From JACKOD01 sp041591635 (lineage in GTDB: Bacteria; Pseudomonadota; Gammaproteobacteria; Pseudomonadales; Oleiphilaceae): a DNA stretch of 7,846 nucleotides. How positions within the stretch are numbered: position 1 is the stretch's first letter; every line of letters begins with the position of its first letter. Location: assembly GCA_041591635.1 (NCBI GenBank), contig JBFHRO010000151.1:1-7846 (forward strand), written 5' to 3'. The position numbers and the translations under genes are program-made. Below the pieces are notes generated by a model. The model did no database searches. It was not told the origin of the DNA and worked only from the letters and a program-made list of their open reading frames with translations. Shown here piece by piece: positions 6,374 to 7,846 of the stretch.

Positions 6374-6388
6374 CTAGTACAAGACTAG
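6374..6388. promoter_or_regulatory. CTAGT inverted repeat upstream of the PotD-like gene
   Basis: CTAGT (6374-6378), centre ACAAG, ACTAG (6384-6388), 37-51 bases upstream of the PotD-like start codon. CTAG is a rare tetranucleotide in many gammaproteobacteria, so two copies in 15 bases in a divergent intergenic region suggest a possible operator. The spacing does not match the TrpR operator. The regulator is unknown. Confidence 0.35.
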
Positions 6389-6415
6389 TGCAGCCGGATA
6401 ATCTTTGCCATGTAC

Positions 6416-6446
6416 TTGCGGTACAGGTGCGCAAACCGCCTATACT
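6416..6446 (+). promoter_or_regulatory. Possible promoter with overlapping dyad for the DUF748 gene
   Basis: A strong -10-like TATACT lies at 6441-6446, with a weak -35 candidate TTGCGG at 6416-6421 (19-base spacer). An inverted repeat TTGCG (6416-6420), nine bases, CGCAA (6430-6434) covers the -35 and spacer, a position where a repressor could act. A second, extended -10-like sequence, TGTTTTAAT, occurs at 6471-6479. No convincing minus-strand promoter was found for the PotD-like gene in the 171-base divergent region (6338-6508). Confidence 0.4.
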
Positions 6447-6458
6447 TGACTCCCTGTG

Positions 6459-6476
6459 CAAGCTCAGGCTTGTTTT
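6459..6476 (+). other. Short hairpin followed by a T run in the DUF748 leader
   Basis: CAAGC (6459-6463), loop TCAG, GCTTG (6468-6472), then TTTT (6473-6476) and AATT. It has the shape of a very small intrinsic terminator or attenuator in the leader between the candidate promoter at 6441 and the start codon at 6509. With only five base pairs it is probably weak, and may be chance. Confidence 0.25.
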
Positions 6477-6497
6477 AATTCGTTCAATCATCAGGAC

Positions 6498-6502
6498 AAG
6501 GA
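6498..6502 (+). promoter_or_regulatory. Ribosome binding site of the DUF748 gene
   Basis: AAGGA lies six bases before ATG 6509 and supports that start. The nearby ATG at 6502 overlaps the motif and opens a different frame that hits a stop after about 50 codons. Confidence 0.7.
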
Positions 6503-6508
6503 TGCGTT

Positions 6509-7846
6509 ATGGCCCCTGTCACCCGCCTGTTCAGCCGCGTTTGGTACCGATCCCGCGGGTTTTGGCTGCTCTTACTGGTGGCACTTTACAGTCTCACCGG
6601 CTTCGTGCTCGCCCCCTGGTGGCTGGCGCAACAACTGCCGCAATGGGTGGCTGACCACACGCCGTGGCAGGCGCGCGTCGGTGTGATTCGTTTCAATCCC
6701 TATACGCTGGCGCTGAGTGTGGATGATTTCTCCCTGCACACAGAGCAGACCCAGTGGCTGGGCTGGCAGCACTTTCATGCTTATCCCCGGCTGGGCGCCC
6801 TGTTGACCGGCGCGCTGTATTTCACCGATATCGAACTGCGCAAGCCCCGGGTGCACCTGGCAATTGATGCAAAGGGCCGGCTCGAGATCCAGCAAGGCTT
6901 CGCGGCGCCATCGACTGAGGCCAGGGCAGACGAGACGGCGCCTGCGACCGACATGCCCCGCCTGTTCATCGAGCAGCTGCAGGTCATCGATGGCCAGTTC
7001 AGTCTCGCCGATGCCTCCCAGGGTGAGCCGCTGGCGCTGCGGGTGGCGCCGATAGACTTCCGGCTGCGGGATTTCAGCACCTTTCACGAGCGCGAGGGCG
7101 AGTACCAGTTATCGCTGTCGCTGGGGGCCGGGGAGCAAGTCACCTGGCGCGGCAGTGTGCAGAATACGCCCTGGGGCTCGCGTGGCCGGGTTGAACTGCA
7201 GGGCCTCGAGGTGGCGCGATTCGATCCGTATCTGCGGGCGCATCTGCCCTACCGGCTGCGCTCAGGCAGCCTTGACCTGGCCACCGATTACCGGGTGCGC
7301 TGGCAGCAAGGTGAACTGGCGCTCGAACTGGATCAGGGCCTGGCCTCGATCAGTGAGGTGCAGCTGAGCACCAACGACGATATTCAGGTACTGGCACTCA
7401 AGCGCGCACAGGTGGGGCCATTAACCCTGTCGCTTCCGGCGATGAAAACACAGATCGCTGAAGTAAGCCTGGAGGGACTGGCGCTGTTTGCCACGCGCAA
7501 TGCTCAAGGTCAGCTGCTGCAGCTTGCGCCCTTGCAGGCAGTGACGGCAGCCGGCACGGCACCGGTTACACCATCTGCGCCACCGGTTACCCCATCTGCG
7601 CCACCGGCAAGTCCCGCGGCACCCTTCCAATGGCAGCTGGATGCACTGCGACTGACAGACGCCAGTCTGCAGTGGCGCGATGAGGTACCGGCGGTGCCGG
7701 TGGAGATGAGGGTGAGCGGGATTGAATTGCATCTGCGTGACCTGAACGAACAGCTGAGCCGGCGTAGCCCCTTTGGTCTGGCGTGGCATTCACCGGTGCC
7801 CAAGGACTCGGGCCAGGAAGCGCAACAGAGCCAGATTGAAGGCTTC
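6509..7846 (+). CDS. DUF748 domain (AsmA-like) envelope protein, 3' partial
   Basis: The first 446 codons of a large envelope protein; the frame is still open at the right edge. The N-terminus is basic (R6, R10, R14, R16), followed by one hydrophobic segment (about 17-38, rich in Leu, Val and Trp), so it is probably anchored in the inner membrane with the rest in the periplasm. The stretch RVGVIRFNPYTLALSVDDFSL (about 56-76), followed by LGALLTGALYFTDIELRKPRVHLAIDAKGRLEI, is typical of DUF748 proteins, which are relatives of AsmA, TamB and YhdP. Those proteins form long beta-groove structures linked to lipid transport or outer-membrane maintenance; the role of this one is unknown. Family members are often around 1,000 residues, so more than half is probably outside the window. 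A Pro/Ala/Ser/Thr linker occupies about 348-372. The gene is divergent from the PotD-like gene; no functional link is evident. Confidence 0.85.
   Translation, partial: MAPVTRLFSRVWYRSRGFWLLLLVALYSLTGFVLAPWWLAQQLPQWVADHTPWQARVGVIRFNPYTLALSVDDFSLHTEQTQWLGWQHFHAYPRLGALLTGALYFTDIELRKPRVHLAIDAKGRLEIQQGFAAPSTEARADETAPATDMPRLFIEQLQVIDGQFSLADASQGEPLALRVAPIDFRLRDFSTFHEREGEYQLSLSLGAGEQVTWRGSVQNTPWGSRGRVELQGLEVARFDPYLRAHLPYRLRSGSLDLATDYRVRWQQGELALELDQGLASISEVQLSTNDDIQVLALKRAQVGPLTLSLPAMKTQIAEVSLEGLALFATRNAQGQLLQLAPLQAVTAAGTAPVTPSAPPVTPSAPPASPAAPFQWQLDALRLTDASLQWRDEVPAVPVEMRVSGIELHLRDLNEQLSRRSPFGLAWHSPVPKDSGQEAQQSQIEGF
7561..7602 (+). repeat. 21-bp tandem repeat coding a proline-rich linker
   Basis: Two copies of a 21-base unit (7561-7581 and 7582-7602) differ at one position, and the third position begins another, decayed copy. 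Each encodes PVTPSAP (residues 352-358 and 359-365 of the DUF748 protein). The period is a multiple of three, so copy-number change would keep the frame and only alter the linker length. Confidence 0.9.

Noticed and set aside
6374..6388. TrpR operator upstream of the PotD-like gene
   Set aside because: The two CTAG cores are seven bases apart; the TrpR operator has four (TTAA), and neither neighbour is a tryptophan gene.

Overview
The window looks like part of the chromosome of a GC-rich gammaproteobacterium, probably an aquatic or marine one. This rests on the gene set: a chemoreceptor, a PepD-type dipeptidase, a PotD-like protein beside a GGDEF-EAL enzyme, and a DUF748 envelope protein. The genus cannot be named from the sequence. 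There is no rRNA, tRNA, CRISPR array, transposase or prophage gene in view. Five protein genes fill almost all of it, and no gene-free stretch exceeds about 175 bases.

Layout, left to right. (1) 1-806, plus strand: the C-terminal signalling part of a methyl-accepting chemotaxis protein, cut off at its 5' end by the window. Its stop codon sits in a short tandem duplication. (2) 971-2497, plus strand: a complete aminoacyl-histidine dipeptidase (pepD, peptidase family M20C). (3) 2507-4984, minus strand: a complete 825-residue membrane protein with a periplasmic Cache-like sensor, HAMP, GGDEF and EAL domains. It converges on pepD with nine bases between the two stop codons. (4) 5156-6337, minus strand: a complete PotD-like periplasmic substrate-binding protein, 171 bases upstream of gene 3 on the same strand. 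(5) 6509-7846, plus strand: the first 446 codons of a DUF748 (AsmA-like) protein, transcribed divergently from gene 4 and running off the window.

The most interesting part is the pair of genes 4 and 3. A PotD-like binding protein with no ABC transporter genes next to it, followed by a transmembrane HAMP-GGDEF-EAL protein, is the arrangement of the NspS-MbaA norspermidine/spermidine sensing system of Vibrio cholerae. There a periplasmic binding protein tells a bifunctional c-di-GMP enzyme whether polyamine is present and so controls biofilm formation. The pair here probably does something equivalent: the binding protein senses a small cationic (or related) ligand in the periplasm and sets the balance of c-di-GMP synthesis and breakdown in the enzyme. 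Both catalytic domains keep their key residues, the GGDEF domain lacks the usual RxxD inhibitory site and carries an insertion there, and the binding pocket seems to differ from that of PotD.

The intergenic regions hold several inverted repeats: a ribosome-site hairpin before gene 3, a 10-bp inverted repeat overlapping the stop codon of gene 4, and two dyads in the divergent region between genes 4 and 5. These are sequence observations only; their function is inferred.
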